Shown: positions 6,646 to 14,162, numbered from the stretch's first letter. The stretch is 16,929 bases of DNA from Chloroflexota bacterium (GCA_030666985.1 DAOUWT010000022.1:1-16929); one strand, 5' to 3'. Notes: generated from the sequence alone by a model not told the origin. Numbers and translations: made by a program.

Positions 6646-7054
6646 CTGCCACGGCTTCAATTTCGACAGCGGCGTCTTTGGGGAGGCGGGCGGCTTGGAC
6701 GGCGGAGCGGGCCGGGTAGTTGCCGGTAGAATCACCGGGCGTGAAGAACTCTGCGTAGACAGCGTTCATGGCGCCAAAATCGTTCATGTCCCGCAGGAAG
6801 ACGGTGGTTTTGACGACGTTGGCAAGGGATGTGCCAGCCGCTTCGAGGACAGCGCTCAGGTTTTTCAGGGCCTGGCGGGTTTCGGCTTCTATTCCGCCGG
6901 GGACGAGACCGCCATCAGGGATGGGGCCTCCGCTTTGGGGGTTTATGCCCAATTGCCCGGCGGTGAAGACTAGATTGCCAGCTTTTACGCCAACGGAGTA
7001 TGGACCTATGGCTTGGGGGGCATTTTTGGTGGTGATGATTTCTTTTTGGGTCAT
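6629..7054 (-). CDS. ridA: RidA family enamine/imine deaminase
   Basis: A 141-residue YjgF/YER057c/UK114 protein. Characteristic segments are NAPQAIGPYSVGVKAGNLVFTAGQLG, GGIEAETRQALKNL, YPARSAVQ (the substrate-carboxylate-binding Arg near 116) and VEIEAVAV near the C-terminus. Canonical RidA hydrolyses reactive 2-aminoacrylate-type enamines in the cytoplasm; related Rid proteins serve pyrimidine and purine breakdown. It is about 12 residues longer than typical, with small insertions near residues 43-52 and 105-112. The start at 7054 has AAGGAGA upstream. It is the first gene of the minus-strand cluster and has its own promoter. The exact Rid subfamily is not assigned. Confidence 0.9.
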   Translation of the reverse strand: MTQKEIITTKNAPQAIGPYSVGVKAGNLVFTAGQLGINPQSGGPIPDGGLVPGGIEAETRQALKNLSAVLEAAGTSLANVVKTTVFLRDMNDFGAMNAVYAEFFTPGDSTGNYPARSAVQAARLPKDAAVEIEAVAVVSET

Positions 7055-7095
7055 TGGTTAAATCTCCTTGGGTTTTGGTGAATTGTGTTAACTCT

Positions 7096-7124
7096 ATTTT
7101 ACTGGACAGGGCATTAGGTTGCAA
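7096..7124 (-). promoter_or_regulatory. Probable ridA promoter
   Basis: On the minus strand, TTGCAA (7119-7124), a 17-bp spacer and TAAAAT (7096-7101) lie about 42 bp upstream of the ridA start. The match is good but unaided by other evidence. Confidence 0.55.
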
Positions 7125-7543
7125 GTGCTGAGAAACTACAGTGTGCATGAAGGTGTTGTTGTGATGTTGGGGCTTGCTTAGGGGGACTCTTCATTCACAA
7201 AAAACGTTCTTTCAGAGTGACATATTTTACGTTTTTTGACAGAGGGGAGTGAACTCCTTATAGCAGAAATTCTTTTGCTCGCTTTGCGTGCTTCGCATGC
7301 ACGCCTTGGCGCAGATGAGACAAGATTTCTACTGAAAATTATAAACTTTAACGCAGGGACGGGGAGACGCATCGCCAAGGGCACGCAAAGCGAGACGCAG
7401 AGTTTTTATTTTTGTTTTTTCCCTGCGACTCTGCCTCCCTGCGGCTCTGCGTTGAATCTTGTCGGTTTCGCCATGGGCGTGCAGAGCAAGGCGCAGCTTC
7501 GTTAGAAGATTATGTATTTTCTGTTTATGTTACCTTAAACAAG
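7125..7543. other. Non-coding repeat-rich spacer
   Basis: No convincing gene on either strand. From about 7350 to 7456, degenerate CGCAGAG words face each other as an inverted pair: AACGCAGGGACGGGGAGACG on the left, and CTGCCTCCCTGCGGCTCTGC on the right. They are separated by a T-rich centre. A GCGTGC…GCACGC mini-hairpin lies near 7286-7305. The rest shows nothing I recognise. Confidence 0.6.
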
Positions 7544-7584
7544 ACCAAGTCCCAGATATTTAATGAGCATATCTAGGACTTGGT
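7544..7584 (-). terminator. Probable terminator of the lipoprotein gene
   Basis: A 16-bp stem with one mismatch (ACCAAGTCCCAGATAT with ATATCTAGGACTTGGT) and a 9-nt loop lies 37 bp beyond the stop at 7621. The minus-strand tail, CTTGTTT, is only moderately T-rich. Confidence 0.6.
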
Positions 7585-7620
7585 GACTACTTTCTTAGTG
7601 GAATTATGGGTTTGAGCGAT

Positions 7621-9330
7621 CTACCCGCCCGTCTCTGTGATCCTGGTGACTTCGGTGTTGGAGCAGATGCGCTGGGGTTTGGTTTCCCCTGTTTCCTCCG
7701 AGGTTGGAGTTTCCACTTTCTTCACTTCTTCCCGGGCGTTTTTGAGGCGTTCTTCAATTTTCACTTTTATTTCTGACTTATCAGTATAGCTAGCACCCGG
7801 GATCATCTGACCAATAAAATCCAAGGTAGTACCATCGGGTAGATTTACAGTGAGTACCACTTGGGGATGGGGGTTATCCTCATTACCAAGAATAACGTCA
7901 CTTACTTCTAAATCAAACGGCATCGGCAGTATATGTAGCAAATTGTTAAGCTCAACCTTTATGTCAGAAGGTGATTTTCCTTCCCGCGCCATCAGGTCAG
8001 CACGCTCAACCAGGAGTTGCACCATTTCACGGATTGCCTTCTCCAACTTAATCCACTCCTTATTTGCGACTGGCTCTGGCTTCTTACGCCCATCCAAAAA
8101 GGAGCCCATCCAGCCAGTCGGAGCCACCGAGAGGCCTTCTTGCTTGCGCTGATAAGCCTCGGCGGAGAGCAGGCCGGCGGTACTTCCTTCGGCCAGCGAG
8201 ATAGGCCGGATGACGGCAAAGGAAACCCCGGCTTCTGTGAGAAGTTTAACGACGTGTTCCGTGTGCAGGGCGCCGATATTCATAGCCAGAGGTGCTTCGG
8301 GATTGGCGTTGGCTAAATTAAGCATCTCGGCTGCCATGGCTTCACTGCGCTGAGAAACGTTGTCAAAATACTCGCTCATGGCTTCTAGGTTGGCGGCATC
8401 AACTTCGGTCAAATCGGCTTCTACGGCCTCGGCTTGGGCTGCTATTTCGTCTAGGGCTATGAGCCACTCCTCGGCTGAGACAATGTTCACCGAGTCGCTG
8501 AGTTTTGCGTACATTTCGGCGGTGAACTCGTCTGAACCCATGGCGAAATCAAAGGCTTCGGTGTATTGTTCGCTGTCGTAGAGGGCTTGCCAGGCGGTGT
8601 GTTCAACATCGCTCATCCCGGCTAGGGCAATGTAGTAGAGGTAAAAATCGGGAGCGTCCCAGGCCTCATCGGGTGGGGAAAAGTCGTATAACTCGGCGTT
8701 ATCAATTCCATCCACAACGGCATCATAATAGAGCAAACCAATCAACTCAACCGCGCTGAATTCGCCTTCTTGGGTCATTTGCACCATCACATCCTCATGT
8801 CCGGTGATTGCCTGATCGGGCGTAAAATAAGGCTCGCGGTGCGCCCAGGCAAGGTCAAGCGGGGCTTCGCCAGCCATATAACCTTCTAAACCGATGTGAC
8901 GCAGTCCCTGCTCGGTGTACAGGCGGTTGAGCATGATGGCAATTTCTATCTGCCCCAAAATTGAGTCGTGCCGCTCCTCGAAGACAAAGATGACCGGTTG
9001 GGCGTCATTCTCTACTACTGTGGTGACAACTCCGACCTCTTCGGCAATTTCTGTGGCAATATCGTTGAGGGTGATGGGGATGGGGGTGGGCGTGGGGGGA
9101 ATCTCTGTGGGGGTTGGCGCTGGCACTTCGGTGGGGGATTCAGCTTCCGCAGCTGCGTCTGCATCCCCCACGGTTGCATTTTCTTCCTCCGTGGTTACGC
9201 TTTCAGGGGGAGTGGTTGTCTCCGCAGGGGAGGGCGCGGAGCATCCCCCCATTATCAAACTAAAAAGGGTAACAAAGATAAGTGTAAGATAAACTAAGTT
9301 GGTAGGGTTTTTACGAGTTTTCGTTTTCAT
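7621..9330 (-). CDS. Lipoprotein with EreA/ChaN/Tiki-like domain
   Basis: A 569-residue exported protein. Residues 1-29 form a lipoprotein signal (basic N-terminus, hydrophobic core, LIMGGC with Cys30 as lipid site). Residues 31-86 are a Thr/Pro/Glu-rich linker ending in PTPTEIPPTPTPIP. A domain of about residues 90-385 begins with IFVFEERHDSILGQIEIAIML, continues GLRHIGLEGY, and ends with NIGALHTEHVVKLLTEAGVSFAVI. An early Glu/His pair, a GLE motif and a late GxxH motif are the pattern of the erythromycin-esterase/ChaN/TraB/Tiki superfamily of metal- or haem-binding hydrolases. Residues 400-569 are not recognised. AGGAGA precedes the ATG. It lies 42 bp after the proline-rich protein gene, probably one operon. 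Family placement is tentative; the substrate is unknown. Confidence 0.75.
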   Translation of the reverse strand: MKTKTRKNPTNLVYLTLIFVTLFSLIMGGCSAPSPAETTTPPESVTTEEENATVGDADAAAEAESPTEVPAPTPTEIPPTPTPIPITLNDIATEIAEEVGVVTTVVENDAQPVIFVFEERHDSILGQIEIAIMLNRLYTEQGLRHIGLEGYMAGEAPLDLAWAHREPYFTPDQAITGHEDVMVQMTQEGEFSAVELIGLLYYDAVVDGIDNAELYDFSPPDEAWDAPDFYLYYIALAGMSDVEHTAWQALYDSEQYTEAFDFAMGSDEFTAEMYAKLSDSVNIVSAEEWLIALDEIAAQAEAVEADLTEVDAANLEAMSEYFDNVSQRSEAMAAEMLNLANANPEAPLAMNIGALHTEHVVKLLTEAGVSFAVIRPISLAEGSTAGLLSAEAYQRKQEGLSVAPTGWMGSFLDGRKKPEPVANKEWIKLEKAIREMVQLLVERADLMAREGKSPSDIKVELNNLLHILPMPFDLEVSDVILGNEDNPHPQVVLTVNLPDGTTLDFIGQMIPGASYTDKSEIKVKIEERLKNAREEVKKVETPTSEETGETKPQRICSNTEVTRITETGG

Positions 9331-9372
9331 GATTAATTCTCCTTTTTATAAGATGGTGATTAGGGTTTGACA

Positions 9373-9897
9373 TCAGCCTGTATTTTTGGCGAATTCTGTC
9401 TGTTGCAGGCGGTTAGGGGGAAGATACAGGAATTTGCTCTCTGTACCACCATTGGGGACAGAATCTGATTTTCTAGGGGAAGGGCAGGTGATCTTTCTGT
9501 AGAAAGTGTTCCCATTGCAGTGAATTTCTACGGTATAGGTCTCGCCCGAACTGCCAACGATGACGTCTAAATTGCCATCTGAGTCGGTTTGATAAGGTCC
9601 CAATTCTTTCCCGTTGACGGTGACGACTCCACCACTCCCTGCGTTTTTTTCAACATAGTGCAGCTGGCCGTACTTGTCACAGTACACTGCTTCGTAGCCG
9701 CATCCAGTTGCAGGCGGGGGAGCAGAGGCAGAGTCGCTTGGCGGGGGGGCAGAGTCGCTTGGCGGCGGCGGCGGTGGTACTGTGGTTGGCGGCGGCGGCA
9801 TGTGTACCTCGCTAGCTTGCGTGGTATTAGTGCCTGCCAGTAATATTCCCACGGCTAGAAAGCAAAGCAATGCCAAGAAACTTAATTTGTATTTCAT
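9373..9897 (-). CDS. Secreted proline-rich protein, unknown function
   Basis: A 174-residue protein I do not recognise. Residues 1-29 form a clear signal peptide, with probable cleavage after TQAS. Residues 33-63 are almost only Pro, Ser and Asp, with a direct duplication of PPPSDSA. The mature domain has four cysteines, at 66, 73, 127 and 138, likely forming two disulfides. The stretch between them (VVTVNGKELGPYQTDSDGNLDVIV) suggests a small beta-rich fold. AAGGAGA precedes the ATG at 9897, and the upstream stretch TATAAAAGGAGAATCAT closely resembles that of the following lipoprotein gene. The two proteins probably act together outside the membrane. Confidence 0.75.
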   Translation of the reverse strand: MKYKLSFLALLCFLAVGILLAGTNTTQASEVHMPPPPTTVPPPPPPSDSAPPPSDSASAPPPATGCGYEAVYCDKYGQLHYVEKNAGSGGVVTVNGKELGPYQTDSDGNLDVIVGSSGETYTVEIHCNGNTFYRKITCPSPRKSDSVPNGGTESKFLYLPPNRLQQTEFAKNTG

Positions 9898-9979
9898 AAT
9901 GATTCTCCTTTTATATAATATTGTTCTTAGCTCATCTAATGTGCCTTTTCAATATCTTGGGGAGGGCTTGCCCCTCGTT

Positions 9980-10029
9980 CGCCCCCCTAACCCAGGCCAT
10001 TCGCTCTGCTCAGGGCAGGCTTTGGGGGG
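9980..10029 (+). repeat. CGCCCCC…TTTGGGGGG dispersed repeat (copy A)
   Basis: A 50-bp unit beginning CGCCCCCCTAACCCAGG and ending CAGGGCAGGCTTTGGGGGG. Copies B and C of the same sequence, in inverted arrangement, are at 14301-14346 and 14364-14412. It sits between the tetR stop and the proline-rich protein gene. Confidence 0.75.
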
Positions 10030-10069
10030 AAACGCGCTCATCAACTCCTACAAGATGATGGTGTCCCGG

Positions 10070-10684
10070 TTATGCTGCTTCTTCCTTGTAATTAACCAAT
10101 CCTTGAAGTACAAATTGGATGCTATAGCGTAACTGCACATTAATGTCCACTTTTTCTGAAGTGTATATCCACTGCAATACAATACCATCAATCAACGCGG
10201 TCAATGCCTGCGCCGCCTTGCGTGCATCCACCGGCCCAAACTCGCCATCCTCAACCCCTGCCTGAATGATAGCCTCTAGCCGCGACACCGACTGACTTAG
10301 AAAATCGGCCAATATCGTACGCACATCGTCACGGCGCAGCCCCAAGGCGTAAAACTCGTAGAGGATAGGCATCAGGAATAAAACGTCGGCTTCTTTGACG
10401 GTGAGTGTTTCGTAGAATGCATTGAGCCGTTCAGTGGCCGTGCCCGGCATATCGCAGGCCGCCTGTAAATCCCCCAATTCTCGAGAAAGAATCTCCCCAG
10501 CTACGGCTAGGATTAAGGCATCTTTGCCATCAAAGTAATTATAGATGGTAGCTTTGTTGATGCTGACCTCATTGGCAACATCCTCCATAGTGGCACGGGC
10601 AAAACCCTTTTTGGCAAAAACGGCGATGGCCGCCTCAATAATCTGCTTCGTGCGCATCTCGCTGACGTTGGGTTTCGGGGACAT
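10070..10684 (-). CDS. TetR/AcrR family transcriptional regulator
   Basis: A 204-residue regulator. Residues about 10-56 are the canonical TetR DNA-binding domain: IIEAAIAVFAKKGFARATMEDVANEV, then INKATIYNYFDGKDALILAV. The remainder is an all-helical ligand and dimerisation domain with no family I can name. GAGGG precedes the ATG at 10684 and is part of a perfect palindrome covering the promoter, so autoregulation is expected. No divergent efflux pump or enzyme gene is visible on the other side, which is unusual. The nearest other targets are the exported-protein genes downstream, after a repeat-bearing spacer. Confidence 0.92.
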   Translation of the reverse strand: MSPKPNVSEMRTKQIIEAAIAVFAKKGFARATMEDVANEVSINKATIYNYFDGKDALILAVAGEILSRELGDLQAACDMPGTATERLNAFYETLTVKEADVLFLMPILYEFYALGLRRDDVRTILADFLSQSVSRLEAIIQAGVEDGEFGPVDARKAAQALTALIDGIVLQWIYTSEKVDINVQLRYSIQFVLQGLVNYKEEAA

Positions 10685-10690
10685 AATTTT

Positions 10691-10734
10691 CCCTCTATAA
10701 TAATAACTAACTGGTTAGTTATTATTATAGAGGG
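10691..10734. promoter_or_regulatory. 44-bp perfect palindromic operator over the tetR promoter
   Basis: Two perfect 21-nt arms, the left containing CTCTATAATAATAACTAAC, are separated by TG. The core TAACTAAC-TG-GTTAGTTA has the size of a TetR-type operator. Each arm carries TATAAT in outward reading, at 10696-10701 (+) and 10724-10729 (-), so the site overlaps a possible promoter in each direction. The left arm also overlaps the tetR ribosome binding site. Confidence 0.8.
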
Positions 10735-10826
10735 GTTTATGAAATTTGCCAAGATATAAGAGACAAACTCGCTGCCAATCATTCAAGATACATAATCCAC
10801 CCGTCAAGTATTTCTCGCAACTGGCG

Positions 10827-10889
10827 ATCAACCTTCGCTATCAATGCCTGGATTATCGGACACCAGCTGAGGTTTACTTCAGTTGTTAA
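10827..10889 (+). pseudogene. Possible C-terminal remnant of a transposase
   Basis: The frame reads INLRYQCLDYRTPAEVYF, then two residues and TAA. The LDYRTPAEVYF ending resembles the (L)GYRTPAE-V/F C-termini of IS3-, IS30- and IS481-type DDE transposases. Upstream codons in the same frame show no recognisable transposase, so only about 20 residues support the call. Confidence 0.4.
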
Positions 10890-10954
10890 GGAGCGTTTTT
10901 ATCACCTTATTTTTCCTGTTTCGTGGTCTTGACATTGGGGATAACCTTACCACA

Positions 10955-10989
10955 AAACCTCCGAGATTTGCATATAATCTCGGAGGTTT
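10955..10989. repeat. AAACCTCCGAGATT hairpin (copy 1)
   Basis: A perfect 14-bp stem (AAACCTCCGAGATT with AATCTCGGAGGTTT) and a 7-nt loop. The same stem with another loop is at 11447-11481. Here no T-run follows on the + strand; the minus strand continues TTGTGG. Confidence 0.8.
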
Positions 10990-11160
10990 GAGTTCTGAGG
11001 ATGCGGCATTTACACATTCGGTGTGAAAGCAATCCCCTCCGCTTGAATGGCGAGGATTTTTGAACGTAAAACAGAGACGAGGTGAGCCTGATAAGGTATA
11101 ATATGTTAAGCACACCCACTGGGTAAAGTCTTACCCCCTATTTTCGAGATAACACATTCT

Positions 11161-11388
11161 ATGCTTAAAAATACCCTCACTAATTGGGACGTCATTCACG
11201 TTGAAGAAACACGTTTGCTACGCGCCATTTCTCCAGAGATGGGCCTGCGGCAGTTTTTTGCATTGATGGCTGAACTTGAACCCTGGTTACAGGAAACCGA
11301 ACACCTTTTCCGAAATAAGCGTAATCAGGCGATGATTCAATTACAAGCACGTCTCGCTAGCCTTGAAGCCAGGCCAAACCATGAATGA
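11161..11388 (+). CDS. Small protein of unknown function
   Basis: A 75-residue, probably helical soluble protein: WDVIHVEETRLLRAISPEMG near the N-terminus, FFALMAELEPWLQETEHLFR in the middle, and an amphipathic MIQLQARLASLEAR end. The composition looks coding. The ribosome binding site (GAGATAA) is weak; a TATAAT box lies about 58 bp upstream. Its last 8 bases overlap an ATG in another frame (11381), the arrangement of translationally coupled pairs, but the second ORF is truncated. It resembles small proteins I associate with nucleotidyltransferase or toxin-like neighbours, but that is memory, not evidence. Confidence 0.6.
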   Translation: MLKNTLTNWDVIHVEETRLLRAISPEMGLRQFFALMAELEPWLQETEHLFRNKRNQAMIQLQARLASLEARPNHE

Positions 11389-11419
11389 GTTAATTGATTC
11401 CGTTATGGCATGTTCGTAG
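11381..11419 (+). pseudogene. Truncated coupled downstream ORF
   Basis: ATG at 11381 overlaps the end of the 75-residue ORF by 8 bases and encodes only MNELIDSVMACS before TAG. This looks like the first codons of a lost partner gene, deleted up to the hairpin that now terminates leuS. It could also be chance. Confidence 0.3.
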
Positions 11420-11445
11420 ACGATAGGCAACTTTTCCCGAAAAAC

Positions 11446-11482
11446 AAAACCTCCGAGATTACATGAAAATCTCGGAGGTTTG
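11446..11482 (-). terminator. leuS terminator, AAACCTCCGAGATT hairpin (copy 2)
   Basis: A perfect 14-bp stem identical to that at 10955-10989, with a 7-nt loop. On the minus strand it is followed by TTTTGTTTTT, and it lies 22 bp after the leuS stop, so it should act as an intrinsic terminator. Confidence 0.85.
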
Positions 11483-11503
11483 CATTACAGGGGGAAAGCT
11501 TTC

Positions 11504-13969
11504 CTAAACAACAATGTTCACCAACCGGCCGGGGACAACGATCACCTTGCGGATCTCTTTCCCGGCGAGGTGAGATTGAACGCCATCGCTCTCCATCACC
11601 AATTTCTTGGCGTCTTCGTCGCTGATCCCCACTGGGGCTTGGATGCGGTCCCGGAGTTTGCCGTTGACCTGAACGATGAGTGTGAACTCCTCCACAACGG
11701 TGGCGGACTCGTCTACCTCGGGCCAGGGCTGGGTGTGAACGGAGTAGGGCTTGCCCAAGACCTCAGTCCATAATTCTTCGGCCATGTGAGGAGTGGCGGG
11801 AGCCATCATGCGGGCGTAGATGTTTAGGGCTTCATCCCAGGCTTCTGTGCCGGACGCTCCTGCTTTGCGAGCATCGTACATATCGTTTAAAAGTTCCATT
11901 AAACTGGAGATGATGGTGTTGAACTCGAATTTCTCGAAATCATCGCTGATGCTTTGCAGGGTTAGGTGAACCTTGCGGCGTAGAGTGCGTATCACCTCTG
12001 CATCCGCCTCCCCAGGAGGAGACGCCTCGGTGTAGATATTCCACACCCGGCGCAGCCAACGCTCACTCCCGGTAATCCCTCCACTATTCCAGGGTCCGCC
12101 CAAATCCCAGCGAGCGAAAAACATCAGGTAAGCCCGCACGGTATCCGCCCCGTATTTATCCACCAAATCATCCGGGGAGATAACATTCCCACGGCTCTTG
12201 GACATTTTCTCGCTATCCTCGCCCAGCACCATGCCCTGATTCCGCAACTGCGACATGGGTTCAGGGCCTTTGGTGACACTGATATCGCGCATGGCCTTGT
12301 GGAAGAAGCGCGTGTAGATGAGGTGCATGGTGGCGTGCTCGATCCCGCCGGTGTAGGTGTCGACCGGCATCCAGTAGTCATATTCTGCGGGATCGAATGG
12401 GCCTTGGTCGTAATCGGGACTCAGGTAGCGCAGATGGTACCAGGAGGAGCACATGAAAGTATCCATGGTATCGGTCTCGCGTGTGGCGGGGCCGCCGCAT
12501 CCGGGACAAGTGGTGTCTTTCCAGGTGGGATGCAGTTTCAGGGGACTTTCCCCAGTGGGCAGCCATTCCACGTCGTCGGGCAAGAGGACGGGCAGCTCAT
12601 CTTCGGGGACGGGGTTCCAGCCGCACTTTTCGCAGTGGATCATGGGGATGGGTGCGCCCCAATAGCGTTGGCGTGAGATCAACCAATCCCGCAGCTTGTA
12701 ACTGATGGCCTCTTTGCCAGTGCCTTTCTCTTCCAGCCAATCGATCACCTTAGAGATGCCGGGGTTAGCACGCCCTTTGGCGTCGGTCACAACCGTCCCG
12801 TTGAAGTGGGCGCTGTTGATCATTTTCCCCTCGCCCACGTAGGCTTCTTCCATGGTCTCGCCATCGAAATCCTCCCCCTCGGGCTGGATGACGGGAATGA
12901 TCTTCAGGCCATATTTGCGGGCAAATTCAAAGTCGCGCTCATCGTGGGCGGGGACGGCCATGATCGCCCCGGAGCCGTAGCCCATCATCACGTAGTCAGC
13001 GATCCAGATGGGGATGCGTTCCCCGTTGACGGGGTTGAGAGCGTATCCTCCAGTGAAAACGCCGGTTTTTTCTTTATCCACCGCCGAACGCTGAATTTCA
13101 CTTTGGCGGGCCGCTTGGCGTTTGTAGTCCTCAACGGCCTCTTTTTGCCCTGGGGTGGTGATGTCATTTACCAGGGGATGTTCAGGCGCAAAGACCATAA
13201 AGGTCGCTCCCCACAGCGTGTCGGGACGGGTGGTGAAAACGGGAATTTCCTCCCCGCCCTCGGTGCGGAAGACGACATCCGCACCCTCGGAGCGCCCAAT
13301 CCAATTCGTCTGCAAGGTGCGCACACGGTCGGGCCAATCCAAATGAGAGTAGTCTAGGAGTTCGTCGGCGTAATTTGTGGTGCGGAAGAACCACTGCTCC
13401 ATATCTTTTTTGACAACGGGCGTCTTGCAGCGCTCACAATGGCGGTCATCGCCCCACACCTGCTCGTTAGCTAGGGTGGTGTTGCAGGAGGGGCACCAAT
13501 TGACGGCGGAATGTTTGCGATAGGCCAATCCGCGCTTGTACAATTGGATGAAGAACCATTCTGTCCAACGGTAGTACGACACATCACAAGAAGTTGCTTC
13601 TCGCCGCCAATCCCACATTGCTCCCATGCTTTTGAGTTGTCTTCTCATGCGGTCAATGTTGGCGTAAGTCCACTCCTGGGGATGAATGCCGCGCTCAATC
13701 GCTGCACCCTCGGCCGGGAGACCAAAAGCATCAAAGCCGATTGTGAACATGACGTTGTACCCTTTCATGCGTTTGTAGCGGGCGCGGGCGTCGGAAGGCG
13801 TCATGGCGTACCAGTGGCCGATGTGCAAGTCTCCCGAAGGGTAAGGCAGCATGGTCAGGGCATAGAATTTTGGTTGGTTTTTGTCAATATCAGCCTCATA
13901 GATACCATCTTCGGCCCATTTTTTTTGCCATTTTGGTTCTATTTCTTGAGGTTTATAGTCTGTAGTCAT
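11504..13969 (-). CDS. leuS: Leucyl-tRNA synthetase
   Basis: An 821-residue class Ia synthetase that charges tRNA-Leu in the cytoplasm. HIGH is at residues 49-52 in PYPSGDLHIGHW; GFDAFGLPAEGAAIE follows. A Cys-rich zinc motif, CPSCN…CERC, lies near residue 160. The CP1 editing domain shows TTRPDTLWGATFMVFAPEHP near 245 and MAVPAHDERDFEFARKYG. KMSKS is near residue 586 in SEKMSKSRGNVISPDDLV. The C-terminal anticodon-binding domain is present (YARMMAPATPHMAEELW). The start at 13969 has CGGAGA upstream; the frame open to 14089 runs into a repeat element. Expression is controlled by a T-box leader beginning about 820 bp upstream. Confidence 0.97.
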   Translation of the reverse strand: MTTDYKPQEIEPKWQKKWAEDGIYEADIDKNQPKFYALTMLPYPSGDLHIGHWYAMTPSDARARYKRMKGYNVMFTIGFDAFGLPAEGAAIERGIHPQEWTYANIDRMRRQLKSMGAMWDWRREATSCDVSYYRWTEWFFIQLYKRGLAYRKHSAVNWCPSCNTTLANEQVWGDDRHCERCKTPVVKKDMEQWFFRTTNYADELLDYSHLDWPDRVRTLQTNWIGRSEGADVVFRTEGGEEIPVFTTRPDTLWGATFMVFAPEHPLVNDITTPGQKEAVEDYKRQAARQSEIQRSAVDKEKTGVFTGGYALNPVNGERIPIWIADYVMMGYGSGAIMAVPAHDERDFEFARKYGLKIIPVIQPEGEDFDGETMEEAYVGEGKMINSAHFNGTVVTDAKGRANPGISKVIDWLEEKGTGKEAISYKLRDWLISRQRYWGAPIPMIHCEKCGWNPVPEDELPVLLPDDVEWLPTGESPLKLHPTWKDTTCPGCGGPATRETDTMDTFMCSSWYHLRYLSPDYDQGPFDPAEYDYWMPVDTYTGGIEHATMHLIYTRFFHKAMRDISVTKGPEPMSQLRNQGMVLGEDSEKMSKSRGNVISPDDLVDKYGADTVRAYLMFFARWDLGGPWNSGGITGSERWLRRVWNIYTEASPPGEADAEVIRTLRRKVHLTLQSISDDFEKFEFNTIISSLMELLNDMYDARKAGASGTEAWDEALNIYARMMAPATPHMAEELWTEVLGKPYSVHTQPWPEVDESATVVEEFTLIVQVNGKLRDRIQAPVGISDEDAKKLVMESDGVQSHLAGKEIRKVIVVPGRLVNIVV

Positions 13970-13980
13970 TTTATTCTCCG

Positions 13981-14020
13981 GGGTTGGTAAGTTGGTATAT
14001 TTGTATATTGGGAAATTGGT
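13981..14020. repeat. TTGGTAAGTTGGTA-type spacer repeat (copy 2)
   Basis: Low-complexity words GGTTGGTAAGTTGGTATATT then TTGGGAAATTGG directly upstream of the leuS ribosome binding site. Same vocabulary as 5855-5885 and 14137-14162. Confidence 0.6.
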
Positions 14021-14109
14021 GTCACTGCGAGGCGGTGCTTTTCCGCCGTGGCAGTCTCCCTGACTGTGAATGAGATTGCCACACCCCAAAAACAGGGGTT
14101 CGCAATGAC
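14021..14109. repeat. REP-like element with GTCACTGCGAG ends
   Basis: The ends are inverted (GTCACTGCGAG at 14021, TTCGCAATGAC at 14099). Inside are GTGGCAGTCTCC facing GAGATTGCCAC, GGCGG facing CCGCC, and CCCC facing GGGG. It resembles the common GTCATTGCGAG-type dispersed palindromic repeats. It lies in the leuS 5' UTR and has no T-run, so it is not a terminator. Confidence 0.65.
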
Positions 14110-14136
14110 ATTCAGCTCAAAACTGTGATTTACTGA

Positions 14137-14162
14137 AATTAGTAAATTGGTAGATTGGTTAG
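14137..14162. repeat. TTGGTAGATTGG-type spacer repeat (copy 3)
   Basis: AATTAGTAAATTGGTAGATT then GGTTAG. It overlaps the 3' end of the leucine-rich mini-ORF. Confidence 0.55.

Larger units (their letters stand above)
10735..11160. other. Non-coding strip with decayed mobile DNA
   Basis: No intact gene. It holds a short transposase-like tail (10827-10889), a hairpin repeat (10955-10989) and a TATAAT box at 11097-11102 that could serve the small ORF at 11161. The rest is unassigned. Confidence 0.6.

Noticed and set aside
7178..7505. Small frames in the 7055-7620 spacer
   Set aside because: They translate degenerate CGCAGAG repeats, lack ribosome binding sites and show no protein features.
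11025..11066. CAATCCCCTCC…GGCGAGGATTTTTG, like a CRISPR repeat
   Set aside because: Only one degenerate copy with no array around it; explained as a chance small hairpin.
10879..11119. 70-78 codon minus-strand frames
   Set aside because: They cross the palindromic hairpin at 10955 and have no recognisable domain or ribosome binding site.
12806..13357. 183-codon plus-strand frame opposite leuS
   Set aside because: Antisense shadow of leuS, whose motifs run continuously through it.
13970..14089. 40-residue N-terminal extension of leuS
   Set aside because: It translates two repeat elements; the ATG at 13969 has a good ribosome binding site and the expected LeuRS N-terminus.
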